Assembly (NCBI RefSeq): GCF_043642205.1
Contig: NZ_JBHZSG010000002.1
Location: 62,001-126,000, forward strand
Source of the DNA: Thalassotalea_A litorea
GTDB lineage: Bacteria; Pseudomonadota; Gammaproteobacteria; Enterobacterales; Alteromonadaceae
Direction of reading: 5' to 3'
Length of the DNA stretch: 64,000 nt
Made by a program: the position numbers and the translations under genes. The notes under the pieces are model-generated. The model saw only the letters and a list, made by a program, of their open reading frames with translations, was not told the DNA's origin and did not search any database. Shown in pieces: positions 61,733 to 64,000 of this stretch (position 1 is its first letter; each line of letters opens with the position of its first letter).

Positions 61733-63679
61733 ATGTTAACGTTTTTATTATCCCTGTCTCGTCCGTTTAAACGGCTGGTAAGTGTCGGCATCGACACGCT
61801 GGCGATCATCATCGCCTTTTGGTTTGCCATGTTCTTACGCCTTGGTGAAGGGGTCGATCTTTACCATGTCCCGACTTGGTCGATGCTGAGTGTTGTTATT
61901 CTTTTCTCCATTATCCTTAACATTAATCTGGGCTTGTACCGTGCGGTTATTCGTTATCTGAGCTCGACCGCGGTGGTCGCGGTCAGCGTAAGTGTGCTGG
62001 GCTCTGCCGCATTAGTTGGCATTGGTTCGATGGTGTTTGCCGTTGAGGTGCCACGCTCCATCCCGGTGATCTTTGGGGCCTTTTTGTTGCTGTTTGTTGG
62101 CGGTAGCCGCTTATTTATCCGCCATTGGGCCAATCGCATTTCGAGGCGTCAAAAAATCAATGTGCTGATCTACGGCGCGGGCTCTTCAGGTATTCAATTG
62201 GTTAATGCGTTGCGCAACGGCAATGAATACAACCCGGTCGCCTTTGTCGATGATGACAAAGGCTTGCAAGGCTTATCCATTAATGGCATTCGTGTGCGCA
62301 AACCAACCGACATTCAAGCGGTGATCGCGGCTAAACGGGTTGATAAAATCTTGTTGGCGCTGCCATCGGCGACTAATGATCAGCGCGCGCGAGTGTTAAA
62401 CGAGCTGGAAAAGACCAAGCTTGAGGTCCTCGCGGTGCCCGGGCTTGCCGACATTGTCGCCGGTAAGGCCAAAATTGATGAATTTGTGGAAGTCTCGATT
62501 GATGACTTGCTCGGGCGCGATCCGGTACCGGCCAACCCGGAATTGATGCATGCCGATATTGAGGGCAAAGTGGTGATGATCACCGGTGCCGGCGGCTCAA
62601 TCGGCTCCGAGCTTTGCCGACAAATTTTGATGCAACAACCCAAAACGGTCGTGTTGCTAGAGGCAAGCGAATATAACCTGTATGCCATCCATCAGGAGCT
62701 GGAAAAGGTGATCCAAAGCGCCCCCTCGGCCAAGACACAGGCCATTGAACTGCATGCGATTTTAGGGAAAGTGCAAAACAAAGCGCGAATGATGTCGGTG
62801 ATCAAAAGCTTTCATGTACAAACCATCTATCACGCCGCGGCGTACAAGCATGTGCCGATTGTGGAAAACAATGTGGTGGAAGGCGTGTACAACAACATTT
62901 TTGGCACCTTACACTGTGCCCTTGCGGCGTTGGAATGCGAGGTGGAAACCTTCGTATTAATTTCCACCGACAAAGCGGTTCGTCCAACCAATACCATGGG
63001 CACCACTAAGCGCATGGCGGAATTAATTTTGCAGGCGCTGGCCGATGAATACCCGCATCGTGCCGATGATGCGGTGCCCAATACTCGGTTTTGCATGGTG
63101 CGCTTTGGCAACGTCCTGGGCTCTTCTGGCTCAGTGGTGCCGCTGTTTAAATCGCAGATCAAACAGGGTGGCCCGATCACGTTGACTCATAAAGACATCA
63201 CCCGATACTTTATGACCATCCCGGAAGCGGCGCAGTTAGTGATCCAAGCCGGCTCCATGGGCATGGGCGGCGATGTTTTTGTACTGGATATGGGCCAATC
63301 CGTCAAAATTTACGATCTGGCCTATAAAATGATCCACTTATCCGGGTTGCACCTCAAACACGCTGGCAATCCAGATGGCGATATTGAGATTGTCGAAACG
63401 GGCCTGCGCCCGGGTGAAAAGCTGTATGAAGAGTTGCTCATTGGCGACAACGTACAAGAAACCGGCAATGCGCGGATCATGACCGCGCACGAAGAATTCT
63501 TGCCCTGGTATGAGCTACAAGCGGTCTTGCAAGAGCTCAAAGTGGCCTGTGAAGATCAAGACCAGACGCAAATTCGACAATTATTATTGAACGCTCCGAC
63601 CGGATTTAAGCCGGTGGATGAGATTTGCGACCTGGTGTATTTGGCCAAAGCCAAACACATCAAATCGCAGCGGATTTAG
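61733..63679 (+). CDS. Nucleoside-diphosphate-sugar 4,6-dehydratase (WbpM/CapD family)
   Basis: The protein has 648 residues from the ATG at 61733; an upstream start would add 23 basic residues before the membrane part. Four membrane helices (about 10-120) are followed by a first nucleotide-binding segment NVLIYGAGSSGIQLVNAL and the catalytic SDR domain: VVMITGAGGSIGSELC, YHAAAYKHVP, LISTDKAVRPTNTMGTTKRM and FGNVLGSSGSVVP. WbpM-type enzymes convert UDP-GlcNAc to its 4-keto-6-deoxy form at the inner membrane for O-antigen or capsule. It is normal in length. It is most likely core genome or a resident polysaccharide locus. Confidence 0.9.
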   Translation: MLTFLLSLSRPFKRLVSVGIDTLAIIIAFWFAMFLRLGEGVDLYHVPTWSMLSVVILFSIILNINLGLYRAVIRYLSSTAVVAVSVSVLGSAALVGIGSMVFAVEVPRSIPVIFGAFLLLFVGGSRLFIRHWANRISRRQKINVLIYGAGSSGIQLVNALRNGNEYNPVAFVDDDKGLQGLSINGIRVRKPTDIQAVIAAKRVDKILLALPSATNDQRARVLNELEKTKLEVLAVPGLADIVAGKAKIDEFVEVSIDDLLGRDPVPANPELMHADIEGKVVMITGAGGSIGSELCRQILMQQPKTVVLLEASEYNLYAIHQELEKVIQSAPSAKTQAIELHAILGKVQNKARMMSVIKSFHVQTIYHAAAYKHVPIVENNVVEGVYNNIFGTLHCALAALECEVETFVLISTDKAVRPTNTMGTTKRMAELILQALADEYPHRADDAVPNTRFCMVRFGNVLGSSGSVVPLFKSQIKQGGPITLTHKDITRYFMTIPEAAQLVIQAGSMGMGGDVFVLDMGQSVKIYDLAYKMIHLSGLHLKHAGNPDGDIEIVETGLRPGEKLYEELLIGDNVQETGNARIMTAHEEFLPWYELQAVLQELKVACEDQDQTQIRQLLLNAPTGFKPVDEICDLVYLAKAKHIKSQRI

Positions 63680-64000
63680 CATTTAGTTTGCCGCTCTCAA
63701 CGTATTCAGGTTTCAGCAACCAGGAAACTTGATTCGACCCCTGAGGTCAATGCACGTTCTTAACTGTATCTAAGGGGCGCCTAGATGGATAGTAGGTATG
63801 CAGAATCACAGGATGGCTTGATTCTGTAGAAAGGCAAATGCGCGGCTTGTCACCTTGACGCTGCATTATTTGTCGCGTCTGTAACCTGGTTGTTTATCAC
63901 CTGTCACAGCATTGTGTGCATGAACTGTCACTTTGAGAGAGTATTAGGTCACATAAAGTGTCAACCTCATCCCCAACTTCGTCATCCTCACGAAAGTGGG
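63680..64000. other. Non-coding end of the window
   Basis: No gene is seen in the last 320 bp after the dehydratase stop. TGTCAC-type words recur at about 63858, 63902 and 63927, without a clear structure. Confidence 0.4.

Overview
The window looks like chromosome of a marine, Alteromonadales-like gammaproteobacterium. I infer this from a PEP-CTERM envelope protein, Vibrio/Shewanella-type toxin-antitoxin and recombinase families, and generally AT-rich DNA. The lineage is an inference and no rRNA or tRNA gene is visible to test it. Almost everything from about 1.3 to 61.3 kb reads as one composite defence and mobility island. It ends just before a nucleoside-diphosphate-sugar 4,6-dehydratase gene (61.7-63.7 kb) that has a JUMPStart/ops-like leader and probably opens a surface-polysaccharide locus.

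Layout. 0-6.2 kb: a PEP-CTERM protein, a DUF1643 gene with a decayed second copy, and a three-gene envelope operon headed by a trypsin-like peptidase with 327-bp tandem repeats. 6.3-14.1 kb: a TPR-like protein, a WYL-domain regulator, and a two-gene unit of an SF2 helicase fused to a PD-(D/E)XK nuclease followed by a 647-residue protein; this is the architecture of the DdmD/DdmE plasmid-elimination system. 14.1-16.4 kb: a DUF4258 pair divergent from a regulator-like gene, with a perfect 24-bp palindrome between them and a 10-G tract inside the coding region.

16.6-32.6 kb is the most unusual part. A minus-strand operon runs from a CARF-family ring nuclease (NE0113 type) into CHASE2 sensors, FecR-like periplasmic proteins, lipoproteins and an exported TPR-CHAT peptidase; the CHASE2/FecR-like/lipoprotein set occurs twice. 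Divergent from it is a Card1/Can2-like CARF nuclease, followed by a second exported CHAT peptidase. No CRISPR array, Cas10 or other cas gene is present. This looks like cyclic-oligoadenylate response parts joined to an envelope-stress and protease module.

33-48 kb is a toxin-antitoxin array: three separate hipBA loci, each with a different palindromic operator, two DUF4143 ATPases plus a fragment of a third, a relBE pair that has invaded an integrase gene, an intact relative of that integrase, and relics of IS605/TnpB, IS1595 and possibly IS21 elements. 48-55.2 kb is visibly richer in GC. It carries a minus-strand four-gene operon: a small protein, a recombinase-like protein with weak active-site motifs, a 946-residue tyrosine recombinase, and a protein that reads as a diverged DNA sliding clamp (DnaN-like) with an acidic tail. 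55.5-61.3 kb holds AbiE-type, YafNO and second AbiE-type modules, partly bounded by three copies of a 160-bp MITE-like repeat, with remnants of a PglX-like methylase and of a duplicated AbiE junction.

The strongest candidates for undescribed biology are the CARF/CHASE2/CHAT island, the recombinase-plus-clamp operon, and the WYL-linked DdmDE locus. Assignments come from reading motifs and family resemblance by eye; no database search was possible.
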